Positions 1-8,462 are shown, counted from the stretch's first letter. The stretch is DNA of 42,497 nucleotides from Novosphingobium sp. PC22D (GCF_002556635.1 NZ_MWMO01000023.1:1-42497); one strand, 5' to 3'. Notes: generated by a model not told the origin, from the sequence alone. Program-made: numbers and translations.

Positions 1-63
1 AACCGCTGAATCAACGACTTGGGCAGCCGTCAAGCTAACCCGCTGATACCACTCAACTTAATT

Positions 64-564
64 TCAGATCAGGCTCTTAGACAGATCGTTGTCGACGAAC
101 CACGACAGTTCCTCCTCGTCGTAATTCGGCGAGGTGATGACATAGGTCAGCAGCGCCGAATTGTCCTCGGTATTCTTGGAGACGGTCGGCTGCTGCATCG
201 ATGCGGGCAATTCGGACTGCGCGCCGTCCACCGCATTGCGCACTTCCTCGACCGCCTCATTCGAATCCTTGTCGATGTCGAAGGAAACCGAGATCGAGAC
301 GCTGCCCTCCGTGATCGTCGTGGTGACGTGATCGAGTTTGCGCAGCGAGGTCAGCTGATCTTCGATCTTGCGCGCCACCTCGGTTTCCAGCTGATCGGGT
401 GCAGCGCCTTCGAGCGAGGCGCTGATCGTCACCGTTGGCTGGTCCATATCCGGGAAATCCTGGACTTCAAGCCGTTGGAAGCCGATCACGCCGAAGACGG
501 TCAGCATGATGAACAGTAGCACCGCCGGAACCGGATGGCGGATGGATAGCGCGGAAATATTCAC
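64..564 (-). pseudogene. RND efflux permease, N-terminal fragment
   Basis: This is the first 166 residues of an AcrB/HAE1-family inner-membrane proton/drug antiporter, whose full length is normally about 1030 residues. The start is GTG at 564, which overlaps the TAG stop of the upstream adaptor by one base (TAGTG). The first transmembrane helix (about residues 12-30) and the beginning of the porter domain (PDMDQPTVTISASLEGAAP, then SFDIDKDSNEAVEEVRNAV) are clear. The frame ends at SKSLI and a TGA at 64-66, just where family members continue with DLSKALLSVSGVG-like sequence, so similarity stops abruptly at about position 70. Bases 1-63 do not continue the gene in any frame I can see. I infer truncation by an insertion or rearrangement whose body lies left of the window. 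The remaining efflux operon would then lack its pump. Confidence 0.85.
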
Positions 565-1700
565 TATTCGGCGTCCTTCTCGGCGGCCTTCCGGGCGCTT
601 GAGCCTTGCTTGCCATCGCTCTGCACACGCACGGTGGCGCCATCGCTGAGGAAGGATGCACCGGTGGCGACGATCTTCGTACCCTTGCCGATGCCCGAAA
701 TCTCGACCCGCGTATCGCGCCGCTGGCCTGCGGTGATCTCGGTCTCGGTGACGACATTCTTGTTGCCGATCACGAAGACATAGGATTTGCCGTCGCGCAG
801 CACCACGGCCGTTTCGGGTACGGTCATGACCTTGCGGGCATCGAGTTCGATGCCGCCATTGGCATACATGCCCGCCTGCGCTCCGGAGGAGACAGGCAGG
901 CGCACATAGGCGAGACCACGGCTGGTATCGCCATCGAGTGTGGGCGAGACGAGACGGACGGTACCGACCACCTCATTGCCATCGGGCAGGGTGACGGTGG
1001 CCAACTGCCCGGCCTCGGCCCGCTGCAATTGTTCTGCGGTAAGCTCGGCTTGCCATTCGACGATACCCTGGCGGACCATGCGGAACAATTCCTCGCCCGC
1101 GCTTACCACCTTGCCCAGATCGGCCGAACGCGAGGACACCACACCGCCGTCGGGCGCGCGCACTGCCGTCTGCGAAAGCGAAACGCTGTTGGCGCGCAAT
1201 TCGGCCCGGGCGGCTTCGAGGCTGGCACGGGCGGTCTGTTCGGAAACGCGGTATCCCTCGATTTCCTGATCGGACAGGGCGCCTGTATCCTTCACCAGAT
1301 TGGCCCGGCGCACATCGCTCTGGGCCTTGCTGAGAGTGGCCTGAGCCTCCGCAATCGCCGCCTGCAGGCGGGCGCGTTCGGCTTCCAGCGTATCGCGCGA
1401 AAGCGTGGCGAGCACCGCGCCCTTGCCGACCCAGCTGCCGACATCGACATTCAGCCGGGCGATCCGGTAGGGGCCGGTTTCGGCGGAGATCACCATTTCC
1501 TGCCACGGCTTGATCGCGCCGGTCGCGGCCAGCACTTCGGGCCAGCTGTCTTCCTGCGGCGTGGTCACGCGCACGGTCAGGCTGGCGGCTGGTTTGCTGT
1601 CGCCCTCTTCGGGTGCGGAGCAGTTGCTGAGCATCAGCGCGCCCGCCGCGAGCGCGGCGATGGCCGCGAACCGGCGGCCTCTGGCCTTGATGGAGGTCAC
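564..1700 (-). CDS. RND efflux periplasmic adaptor (membrane fusion protein)
   Basis: The 378-residue product belongs to the HlyD/AcrA family that bridges an inner-membrane RND pump to an outer-membrane channel. It opens with a lipoprotein-type signal (basic start, hydrophobic stretch, LSNC with Cys at about residue 27). Then come the barrel-sandwich half (VGSWVGKGAVLATL), an alpha-helical hairpin rich in Ala/Glu/Gln (about residues 105-170), the second lipoyl half (VRAPDGGVVSSRSADLGKVVSAG) and beta-barrel/proximal domains ending with a charged tail. The GTG start at 1700 overlaps the TGA stop of the upstream outer-membrane gene (GTGA, 1697-1700), so the genes are translationally coupled. The frame is also open further upstream, but that part lies antiparallel-free inside the neighbour and reads as a shadow. 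The substrate cannot be told from sequence. Confidence 0.9.
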   Translation of the reverse strand: MTSIKARGRRFAAIAALAAGALMLSNCSAPEEGDSKPAASLTVRVTTPQEDSWPEVLAATGAIKPWQEMVISAETGPYRIARLNVDVGSWVGKGAVLATLSRDTLEAERARLQAAIAEAQATLSKAQSDVRRANLVKDTGALSDQEIEGYRVSEQTARASLEAARAELRANSVSLSQTAVRAPDGGVVSSRSADLGKVVSAGEELFRMVRQGIVEWQAELTAEQLQRAEAGQLATVTLPDGNEVVGTVRLVSPTLDGDTSRGLAYVRLPVSSGAQAGMYANGGIELDARKVMTVPETAVVLRDGKSYVFVIGNKNVVTETEITAGQRRDTRVEISGIGKGTKIVATGASFLSDGATVRVQSDGKQGSSARKAAEKDAE

Positions 1701-3211
1701 GAGGTCTGGTCTCCTGCTGGAATCGTGTAATCGGGGCTTTGCGCTTCGTCCCAGCCGCCGCCGAGCGCCTTGTAGAGGGCGATCCAGTACTGGGCGGTGG
1801 CGGTGCGCAGGCTCACGAGATTGCGCTTGGCGTCGAGCGCATTGCGGCGGGCACTTTCGAGATCGAGCACATTGGCCGATCCCACCTCCCGCAGCCGCTC
1901 GATCGCGATGAAATAATCCTGATAGCCATCGGCCGCCTCGGCGGCATCGTCGGCGCGGCCGCGTGCGGCATCGAGCTGGACCAGCGACTGCTCCACTTCG
2001 AGCACGGCCGACCACACGACTTCGCGATAGGTGTGATATTGCAGGTCGTAGGAGGCCTCGGCACTGCGCACTCCGGCGCGGGCGCGGCCACCGTCGAAGA
2101 TCGGCAGGCTGAGCGAGGGTCCGAACGACCATTGCGCCACCCCGCTGGCGAGCGGGATTGACCCGCCCAGCGACAGGCTGGGATAGAGATCGGCCTCGGC
2201 AGCCCCGATTTCGGCGCTGGTCGCGGCCAACTCGCGTTCCGCTGCGGCGACATCGGGGCGTTGGCGCACGAGATCGGCGGGCACCGAAGCCACTCGGAAT
2301 TCGAGCGATCCGGGCAGTTCGCCCCGGCGAGGCGCCAGCAGCGCGCGCAATTCGCCCTCGCTCATTCCGGTGAGGGTGACGAGGCTCTTCACCAGCAGGT
2401 CGCATTGCGCCCGCTGCTCCTTCAGCGAAGCCCGCGTGCTGGCGGCAGAGGCCTCGGTCAGCCGGGCATCGGCAGGCGCGGTAAATCCGGCATTGGCGCT
2501 GATGCGGGTGAGGCGCGCGGTTTCGTCCTGCGAGCTGGCCTGCTGATCATATAGATCGGCAAGCTGTTCGCAGCCCCGCAGCTGGACGTAGTAATCGGCG
2601 ACTTCGGCGGACAGTGAGACGCGCGCATCATGCCAATCGTCCACCCGCGCCTCGATCCGGGCGCGCTCGGCCTGGTTCTGCCGGCGCACCTTGCCGAACA
2701 GGTCGATTTCCCAGCTGGCGTCGAGCCCGGCCTGGAGGCCGTCGCTGGTCACGATGAGGCCATCGCCGGTTGTGACTGTATTGCCGTTCTCGTCCGTTTC
2801 GTCGCCGGAATCGATATCGATCTGGCCGGCGACCGAATAGGAGCCGCTGCCATTGACTTGCGGCAGGCCGTCCGCCCGGCTGGTGGCGAGGCTGGCGCGC
2901 GCCTGATCGATCCGCGCCACGGCTTGACCGAGGCTTGGGCTGAAGTCCTCGGCGGTCTGCTGCAGGCGGACGAGCACCGGATCGTCGAGCTGCGCCCACC
3001 AGTCAGCGAGGTTCGCGAGATCCCCGTCGTGGGGCTGCGGCGCTTCCCACTGGACCGGCACTGCCGCCAGCCGGGGCTGTTCATAATCGGGGCCGAGCGT
3101 GCATCCGGCGAGCAACAGGGCAGAGGTCATCGCGGCGGCAATGACCAGCCGCTGCCTGGTTGTCCTGCGGCGAATCACCGGCATATCGTCATCACGTCGG
3201 GGCAGCTTCAT
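1697..3211 (-). CDS. NodT/OprM-type outer-membrane efflux lipoprotein
   Basis: A TolC-like outer-membrane channel protein of about 504 residues for RND or MFS efflux. It has a lipoprotein signal peptide with lipobox LLLAGC followed by TLGPDYEQP, the usual start of mature NodT-family proteins. Two OEP repeats follow (about residues 70-270 and 280-480) with the characteristic long helices and motifs such as WEIDLFGKVRRQ and PDVAAAERELAATSAEIGAAEADLYPSL-type segments. I place the start at ATG 3211; ATG 3184 is an alternative and neither has a strong Shine-Dalgarno. It is the first gene of the minus-strand operon outer-membrane channel, adaptor, permease, and is divergent from the two-component genes at 3341. 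Confidence 0.9.
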   Translation of the reverse strand: MKLPRRDDDMPVIRRRTTRQRLVIAAAMTSALLLAGCTLGPDYEQPRLAAVPVQWEAPQPHDGDLANLADWWAQLDDPVLVRLQQTAEDFSPSLGQAVARIDQARASLATSRADGLPQVNGSGSYSVAGQIDIDSGDETDENGNTVTTGDGLIVTSDGLQAGLDASWEIDLFGKVRRQNQAERARIEARVDDWHDARVSLSAEVADYYVQLRGCEQLADLYDQQASSQDETARLTRISANAGFTAPADARLTEASAASTRASLKEQRAQCDLLVKSLVTLTGMSEGELRALLAPRRGELPGSLEFRVASVPADLVRQRPDVAAAERELAATSAEIGAAEADLYPSLSLGGSIPLASGVAQWSFGPSLSLPIFDGGRARAGVRSAEASYDLQYHTYREVVWSAVLEVEQSLVQLDAARGRADDAAEAADGYQDYFIAIERLREVGSANVLDLESARRNALDAKRNLVSLRTATAQYWIALYKALGGGWDEAQSPDYTIPAGDQTS

Positions 3212-3340
3212 ATGGGCTGCACCACTATCGCAGTGCAGCCAAAACTTGTGTTCGGCCACGTTAAGTTATGCAAAATGCATGTTAAGATCAGTAAAAGTTG
3301 GAGAGCCGCCGGGAGAAGGCGTCATAGGCGACATGAGATC
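3212..3340. promoter_or_regulatory. divergent regulatory region with palindromes and direct repeats
   Basis: This 129-bp stretch separates the efflux operon from the two-component pair. It holds a perfect 8-bp inverted repeat (GGCTGCAC at 3215-3222, GTGCAGCC at 3233-3240). It also has two direct GTTAAG repeats (3260-3265 and 3281-3286) exactly 21 bp apart, flanking a symmetric ATGCA-AAA-TGCAT core (3268-3280). Two helical turns between half sites is typical of OmpR-family response-regulator dimers, so this is a good candidate operator for the adjacent regulator. Promoter hexamers were not identified with confidence. Confidence 0.5.
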
Positions 3341-4027
3341 ATGCCCAATATATTGCTCATCGACGACGACCGCGAACTGACGCTCATGCTCTCGCAGTAT
3401 CTCAAGGCGGAGGGCTTCAATGTGTCCGCCGCCCATGACGGTTCCAGTGGCGAGAGCGAGGCGCTGAGTGGCGCCTTCGACCTGATCGTGCTCGACGTGA
3501 TGCTGCCGCGGGTGACCGGGATCGACCTGCTGCGCCGGATCCGCCGCAAGAGCGATATCCCGGTGCTGCTGCTGACCGCACGCGGGGCTGATGTCGATCG
3601 CATCGCCGGGCTCGATCTGGGGGCCGACGATTACGTGCCCAAGCCCTGTTCACCGGGCGAGCTGGTGGCGCGGATGCGAGCGATCCTGCGCCGTGTGCCC
3701 GGCGATCCGGCTGTGCAGGCCAGAGAAACAATCGAGGCCGGGCCACTGGTGATGTGGCCGGGATCGCGCCGAGCGCACTGGCATGACGAGGTGCTGGCGC
3801 TTACCAGCACCGAGTTCAGCCTGCTGGAAGTGCTTGCCCGCCACGGTGGCCAGATAGTCGCCAAGGAGCAGCTATCGCTTGATGGATTGGGCCGGGCGCT
3901 CACACCCTATGACCGGCGGATCGACGTGCATATCAGTTCGATCCGGCAGAAACTCGGGCCGCGGCCCGATGGCGAAAGCTGGATCATCGGCGTGCGCGGA
4001 CAGGGCTACCAGCTTGCCACGGCCTAA
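3341..4027 (+). CDS. CpxR-like response regulator (OmpR family)
   Basis: A 228-residue two-component transcription factor. The receiver domain (residues 1-115) shows the acidic pocket (LLIDDDRE), the phospho-acceptor Asp in LIVLDVMLP, the conserved Thr in LLLTARG and Lys in YVPKPCSP. The winged-helix DNA-binding domain covers about residues 130-226 and ends in the usual RGQGYQL motif. Its receiver resembles CpxR more than PhoB (IDDDRELTLMLSQYL, TARGADVDRIAGLDLGADDY). The stop at 4025-4027 overlaps the following kinase gene, so the two are co-expressed. The divergent efflux operon is the obvious target. The start was chosen because homology begins at MPNILLIDDD. Confidence 0.9.
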   Translation: MPNILLIDDDRELTLMLSQYLKAEGFNVSAAHDGSSGESEALSGAFDLIVLDVMLPRVTGIDLLRRIRRKSDIPVLLLTARGADVDRIAGLDLGADDYVPKPCSPGELVARMRAILRRVPGDPAVQARETIEAGPLVMWPGSRRAHWHDEVLALTSTEFSLLEVLARHGGQIVAKEQLSLDGLGRALTPYDRRIDVHISSIRQKLGPRPDGESWIIGVRGQGYQLATA

Positions 4028-5330
4028 TGCGCGGCTATCGCTCGCCCGGGGATCGGGCGGCCTGTTTCGCAAGCTTTTCGCAGCGTTCACGCTGGCCACC
4101 CTCCTGTCTTTCGCGCTGGGCATAGGGTTTTACGAGCTGACGAGGAGCGATGCTGCCGAACGAAATGCCGACTCCTCCGGATTTGTTGCGATCGCGCAGG
4201 CGCTGCAGGAAAGCGGGCCGGAGGCGGCACGGGGGCTGATCGCACGCAGCGCGGATGACGTGTCGCTGCGCAATGCAGCCGGAGACCTGCTGGCCGGCAC
4301 CGCTGATATGCCGTCCGATGCCGCCAGCCTGACAATTATCTCTGCGCAAGGCGAGCGCTACCGCCTTTCCTACCAAATTGCCGACGATACCCGGCCGAGC
4401 ATCTGGGTTCCGGTCCTAGCCGGCCTTTTCGTCTCGCTGGTCATCAGCGCCATCGTGGCCTTTTACCTGTCGCAGCCTATCGCCCTTCTGCGCACCGGTT
4501 TTCACGATATCGGCGAAGGCAATTTCGGAATCCGTCTATCTGATCGCATGGGCACCCGGGTGGATGAGATCGCCGATCTGGCGCTCGAATTTGACGGTAT
4601 GGCAGACCGACTTCAGAGGCTGGTCGCAACGCAAGACCGACTGCTTCACGACATTTCGCATGAACTGCGATCCCCGCTCGCCCGGATGGACGTCGCGATC
4701 GGCCTCGCCCGGCGTTCCCCCGAGCAGATTGAAGGCAGCCTCGACCGCATGCAGCGCGAGGTAGAGCGGCTCGACAAGCTGATCGGCGAGATACTGACGC
4801 TGGCCCGGCTCAATTCCGGCGTTGCTGAACTCAATTCGATGAAGCTGGACGTTGTCGATCTCCTCCACGCTATCGTCGAGGATGCCGAGTTCGAGGCCCG
4901 TGCCAGGCAATGCACAATCGACTGTCGATTGCCGACGCGCTTCGTGGTCAATGCCGACGGTGAACTGCTCTACCGCGCCTATGAGAACGTGATCCGCAAC
5001 GCGGTCAAGTTCGCGCCGAGCGGGTCGGTCGTCGCGATCAAGGGGAATGCATCGGCGAATGGACTTGTCGTCAGGGTCTGCGATATGGGCCCCGGCGTGC
5101 CCAACGAGATGCTGGACGCAATCTTCGCGCCGTTCTGCCGAGTGACGGACAGGGACGGAGACGAACCGGTCGGCACGGGCCTTGGCCTTGCTATCACACG
5201 GCACGCGATGGAACGCCACGGCGGAAGCGTGAGCGCCGAGCCGGGAAGCGTCGATGGCCTCGGCCTTTGTGTCACTCTCTACCTACCGGCATGTGAGGAA
5301 GTCTGTTCCGATACACCGCGACGGACATGA
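4014..5330 (+). CDS. CpxA-like sensor histidine kinase
   Basis: A membrane histidine kinase of about 438 residues, partner of the regulator just upstream. Two membrane segments (about residues 20-45 and 140-165) bracket a short periplasmic sensor. A HAMP linker, the H-box LLHDISHELRSPLARMD, N-box YENVIRNAVKFAP, G1 DMGPGVP, F-box and G2 GTGLGLAITR follow in order. The start is uncertain. The coding frame has no ATG near the gene boundary, so I use TTG at 4014, overlapping the regulator by 14 bp; ATG 3969 is another in-frame option. An ATG at 4027 that forms a perfect TAATG junction with the regulator stop lies in a different frame, which could mean a small frameshift in the first 15 codons. 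Confidence 0.8.
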   Translation: MPRPNARLSLARGSGGLFRKLFAAFTLATLLSFALGIGFYELTRSDAAERNADSSGFVAIAQALQESGPEAARGLIARSADDVSLRNAAGDLLAGTADMPSDAASLTIISAQGERYRLSYQIADDTRPSIWVPVLAGLFVSLVISAIVAFYLSQPIALLRTGFHDIGEGNFGIRLSDRMGTRVDEIADLALEFDGMADRLQRLVATQDRLLHDISHELRSPLARMDVAIGLARRSPEQIEGSLDRMQREVERLDKLIGEILTLARLNSGVAELNSMKLDVVDLLHAIVEDAEFEARARQCTIDCRLPTRFVVNADGELLYRAYENVIRNAVKFAPSGSVVAIKGNASANGLVVRVCDMGPGVPNEMLDAIFAPFCRVTDRDGDEPVGTGLGLAITRHAMERHGGSVSAEPGSVDGLGLCVTLYLPACEEVCSDTPRRT

Positions 5331-5518
5331 TCGTCACTTCACGCGGGATATCAGCGGATTTTCCGGATTTCGCTTCACACAGAAAAAAGCTGACTGTCTC
5401 GTGCCGGCGCCTAGCTGCCATGACTCGACAAAACTCTGGCTACACGTAATGGCGCATTTGTCTGCTGATCCAGACAATCGACTATTGACCGCCTTTGGCG
5501 AAGCTCGTCAATCCTATC

Positions 5519-6850
5519 TCACGCTTCCCGTTCGGCGATGCCCAGCCTTACCGCCAGACCTTGCGGCGCGTTGGAACGCAGTTCGAGGCTGCCGCCATGG
5601 CTCTCGGCGATGCTGCGCGCAATGGCGAGGCCGAGGCCGGAGCCGCCGGTTTCGCGGCTGCGCGAGGTTTCGAGGCGCTGGAACGGCTGGACCACCCGCT
5701 CGCGCTCTTCGGGCGGAATGCCGGAGCCGCTGTCGCGCAGCTCGACGATCGCCTTGCCGTCCTCGCCGAGAACCCTGAGCTGCGCGGAGCCGGCATAGAT
5801 CACCGCATTGTCGATGAGGTTGCGCAGTGCGCGGCGCAGCAGGTCGGGCGCGATCTCGGCGGTCACACGCGACGAGGGCTCGAAGGTGACGGGGCGCTCC
5901 AGTTCGGCATATTCTTCGACGAGCGCTTCGACCAGCGCGGTGAGGTCCATCGGGCGGCGCTGCGCGCGGGTGGTGCGGGCGAGGACCAGGATGTCTTCGA
6001 GCATGGCGGTCATTTCCTCGATCTTGGCGATCGCCGCCTCGCGGTCCTCTTCCGGCTCCATACTCTCGATCCGCACGCGAAGCGAAGCCAGGGGCGTACG
6101 CAGATCGTGGCCGATCGCCCCGAGCAGATAATCCTTCTCCTCGAGCAGCGAGATGATACGCGCGTTCATAGCGTTGAACGCCTCCATCGCCTCACGCACG
6201 TCGTCGGGACCGTGCGGCTGTAGCGCAGGCGCGGACGAGCGCCCGGTGAACTCGTGCGCCGCATCGGTCAGCTCGCGCAGCGGGCGGTTGATGCTACGGG
6301 TGCCCCAGGCCGCGGCGCCGAGCACGAACAGGTACAGCAGCAACGTGGCGGCCCCGAGTCTGTAGATCAGCGTCGGATCCTGCGGGCGCGAGCGGAACCG
6401 CCCCGCGATCCAGGTATCATCGGCGATCCGGGCCGCGATCCGCAGCACCGGCCGGTCCGCATCCGGACCGCTTCCCCCGACCGGTGCAAGGCGAGCCGCC
6501 TCGACTTCGGTGTTACCGAGCCCGGTATCTGCCAGCGCCTCGCTCACACGCTGTTCGAGATCGCTGTCGCGTTCGCTTGCCGTGATGGACGGATTGGAGA
6601 CGAGCGTGAACCCGGCACCGCGGCGGGACGCATCCTTGACGAGGAGATCGCGATACTCAGGATCGGCCGCCGCGATGTCGCCCGCCGCCTCGGCAAAGCG
6701 GGTGATCGCGGGGGCCTCGTTGCGCGCCCGGCTGATCTCCTGGCGGTCGTTCCACACCAGCGCGAAGCTGGCGAGCTGGGCCAGCAGCAGCGCCAGGCCC
6801 AGCAGCAGGACCATACGCGTTGTCAGCGTCCGAGGCAGGAAGCGAGTCAC
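5519..6850 (-). CDS. EnvZ-like sensor histidine kinase
   Basis: A 443-residue inner-membrane kinase. A first transmembrane helix (about 12-32), a periplasmic domain of about 130 residues, a second helix (about 165-188), a HAMP region (RSINRPLRELTDAAHEF), then the H-box AIGHDLRTPLASLR at about residue 245, N-box LRNLIDNAVIYAG, G1 RDSGSGIPPEE, F-box VQPFQRLE and G2 GGSGLGLAIARS. The HDLRTPL form of the H-box and the AIG before it are typical of EnvZ/RstB-type kinases. The GTG start at 6850 overlaps the TGA of the preceding regulator (GTGA, 6847-6850), so the pair is translationally coupled. Its 3' end converges on the other kinase gene across 188 bp in which I see no strong terminator. The stimulus is unknown. 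Confidence 0.9.
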   Translation of the reverse strand: MTRFLPRTLTTRMVLLLGLALLLAQLASFALVWNDRQEISRARNEAPAITRFAEAAGDIAAADPEYRDLLVKDASRRGAGFTLVSNPSITASERDSDLEQRVSEALADTGLGNTEVEAARLAPVGGSGPDADRPVLRIAARIADDTWIAGRFRSRPQDPTLIYRLGAATLLLYLFVLGAAAWGTRSINRPLRELTDAAHEFTGRSSAPALQPHGPDDVREAMEAFNAMNARIISLLEEKDYLLGAIGHDLRTPLASLRVRIESMEPEEDREAAIAKIEEMTAMLEDILVLARTTRAQRRPMDLTALVEALVEEYAELERPVTFEPSSRVTAEIAPDLLRRALRNLIDNAVIYAGSAQLRVLGEDGKAIVELRDSGSGIPPEERERVVQPFQRLETSRSRETGGSGLGLAIARSIAESHGGSLELRSNAPQGLAVRLGIAEREA

Positions 6851-7578
6851 AGCCGTTTGACATCGGCCGCCAGCATGTAACCGCCGCCCCAGATCGTCTT
6901 GATAAGCTGCGGATCGGACGGATCTGCCTCGATCTTGCGACGCAGCCGGCTGATATGGTTGTCGATGCTGCGCTCGAAAGCGGCCAGTTCGCGGCCCTGG
7001 GTGAAGTCGAGCAACTGGTCACGGCTCAGCACCCGGCGAGGATGGGTGACAAAGGCATGGAGCAGGTTGAACTCGCCCGCGGAGAGCGGCGCGGCGACAC
7101 CGTCCTTGTCGACAAGCTCGCGATCTCCGGTGCGCAGAACCCAGGGGCCGAAAGCAAAAGCCTCCGCGCCGGGAGGATGGACAGCCTGTCCGCCCTCGTT
7201 CGCGCGCCGCAGCACCGCCTTGATCCGGGCGGCCAGTTCGCGCGGTGAAAAAGGCTTGGTGACGTAATCGTCAGCGCCGATTTCCAGGCCGATGATCCGG
7301 TCCACTTCCTCCGCCTTGGCTGTCAGGAAGATGATAGGCAGCCTGCCTGTTGCGCGCAGAAAGCCCGCGAGCGCCAGTCCGTCCTCACCCGGCATCATGA
7401 TGTCGAGCAGCGCCAGGTCAATCGCATGGGCAGCCACAATCTCACGCGCATCGGCGGCATTGGCGGCGGTGATCACACGAAAGCCGTTCTTGCCGAGATA
7501 GCTCGCGAGCGGATCGCGAATGTCCCGGTCATCCTCCACCAGAAGGATATGGGGCTGTCCGGAAAGCGTTTGCGCCAA
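6847..7578 (-). CDS. OmpR-family response regulator
   Basis: A 243-residue two-component regulator: receiver domain with ILLVEDDRD, phospho-acceptor in LALLDIMMPGEDGL, Thr in FLTAKAEE and Lys in YVTKPFSP, followed by a winged-helix DNA-binding domain ending GGGYMLAADV. I use a TTG start at 7578 because a GAGGAG Shine-Dalgarno sits 8 nt upstream and homology begins a few residues later (HILLVEDDRDIRD). An in-frame ATG at 7644 would force the ribosome through a strong hairpin (7602-7628) and gives a non-conserved leader. It is co-transcribed with the kinase at 5519-6850. The RcnB-like gene immediately upstream could be its target or a co-regulated stress gene. Confidence 0.88.
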   Translation of the reverse strand: MAQTLSGQPHILLVEDDRDIRDPLASYLGKNGFRVITAANAADAREIVAAHAIDLALLDIMMPGEDGLALAGFLRATGRLPIIFLTAKAEEVDRIIGLEIGADDYVTKPFSPRELAARIKAVLRRANEGGQAVHPPGAEAFAFGPWVLRTGDRELVDKDGVAAPLSAGEFNLLHAFVTHPRRVLSRDQLLDFTQGRELAAFERSIDNHISRLRRKIEADPSDPQLIKTIWGGGYMLAADVKRL

Positions 7579-7601
7579 AATCCCGTCTCCTCGTGCCGGA
7601 A

Positions 7602-7635
7602 GGCCCCGATGCTCTTGGCATCGGGGCCTGTTTTT
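7602..7635 (+). terminator. perfect hairpin with T-run on the plus strand
   Basis: Arms of 11 bp (GGCCCCGATGC and GCATCGGGGCC) with a 5-nt loop are followed on the plus strand by TGTTTTT. That is a textbook intrinsic terminator for plus-strand transcripts. All genes nearby are on the minus strand, where the hairpin is preceded by AAAAACA and followed by no T-run. It lies between the RcnB-like gene and the response-regulator start. Confidence 0.6.
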
Positions 7636-7651
7636 GGACATCATGCCCCCA

Positions 7652-8047
7652 TCAGGCAAGGATGTTCGAAAGCACCGCGGCAACCACGCCGCTGGTAATC
7701 GCAACCAGCACCACGTCGTTATCCGACTGTACCCAGCGATAGCCGCGCGGGGCGTCCTTCAGACCATAGGCCTTGGGCTGCGAGATCACCCGAAAGTTGG
7801 CGGCCTTGCGGCTGTCGAAACGGTCTCCCTTCTTCCAGCCATGCGTCGAGGTCTTGTAGACCTGCCGTTCGTTATCGCGGCGCTGTTCGGCTCGAGACGA
7901 CGAGTTGCGGTTGTCCTGGTGGCTGTCGTGGCGCTGTTCCACACCGTGTCCCGCGCGGCCGTTGTTCTGGCCGTAGGATGGGGCAGCCATGGCGGCGGTG
8001 CTGAAGACCGTGGCGAAAGCGGCAGTGACAAGTGCAAGCTTCTTCAT
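7652..8047 (-). CDS. RcnB-family periplasmic protein
   Basis: A small secreted protein of about 131 residues. It has a cleavable signal peptide (MKKLALVTAAFATVFSTAAMAA), a low-complexity polar linker rich in Arg/His/Asn/Gln (HDSHQDNRN and neighbours), then the RcnB/DUF core with WKKGDRF, YGLKDAPRGYRWVQSDNDVVLVAI and a hydrophobic C-terminal stretch. E. coli RcnB takes part in nickel/cobalt homeostasis, but most alphaproteobacterial members are uncharacterised, so metal binding is only a family-based guess. Start ATG 8047 is preceded by AAAGGA at 8 nt; ATG 8053 is two codons upstream in frame. The gene is the first of the minus-strand set continuing to the OmpR/EnvZ pair. Confidence 0.8.
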   Translation of the reverse strand: MKKLALVTAAFATVFSTAAMAAPSYGQNNGRAGHGVEQRHDSHQDNRNSSSRAEQRRDNERQVYKTSTHGWKKGDRFDSRKAANFRVISQPKAYGLKDAPRGYRWVQSDNDVVLVAITSGVVAAVLSNILA

Positions 8048-8462
8048 GTTCATGTTCCTTTCCAATGACGCTCCACTGCGGAGGCGTTGGAGGCAATATG
8101 AAGCCGCTCTGTCCCGAAAGTTTACCCATCAGGCGGGTAAACTGTCCCAATTTGTACCGAGCGCCGGCTCATGCAGCAGAGAGGTTGCGAAAGATGAAGC
8201 ATTGGTTGGAATGACATTTTCGCCGACGTTTCGGCATCATCAATGCCCGTAACTTCGATTTGCCGTAAATGATCGACTATCTGCACTCTGTGGCTGCTAC
8301 AGACTCAGGAATGGCGCTCGCGATTGGCAAGTTCGGCAAGGCAACGAATACCACCGCGTTGTAACGGGAACGGGCCGCATTCGTCGCGTTATGGGATGGT
8401 GGACAGTCGCGGATTGCCGGATCCTCCAAGCGCGCGCTGCACATGGTCGAGAAAGGAAGCGA
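8048..8462. other. intergenic region between rcnB-like gene and ynfA
   Basis: A 415-bp divergent gap. Apart from the palindrome at 8120-8142 and an AAGGAAG ribosome site just before ynfA, I see no gene. The short open frames here lack ribosome sites and recognisable protein sequence. Confidence 0.5.
8120..8142. promoter_or_regulatory. palindromic operator-like site upstream of the RcnB gene
   Basis: An 8-bp perfect inverted repeat, GTTTACCC and GGGTAAAC, separated by 7 nt, lies 73 bp upstream of the RcnB-like start. It is flanked by GTCCC copies at 8111 and 8144. Position and symmetry fit a transcription-factor site; the cognate factor could be the neighbouring response regulator, which is inference. 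Confidence 0.4.

Noticed and set aside
1701..2405. Long upstream extension of the adaptor frame
   Set aside because: It lies entirely inside the outer-membrane channel gene in another frame, is Arg-rich, and the GTG at 1700 gives a proper coupled start with a signal sequence.
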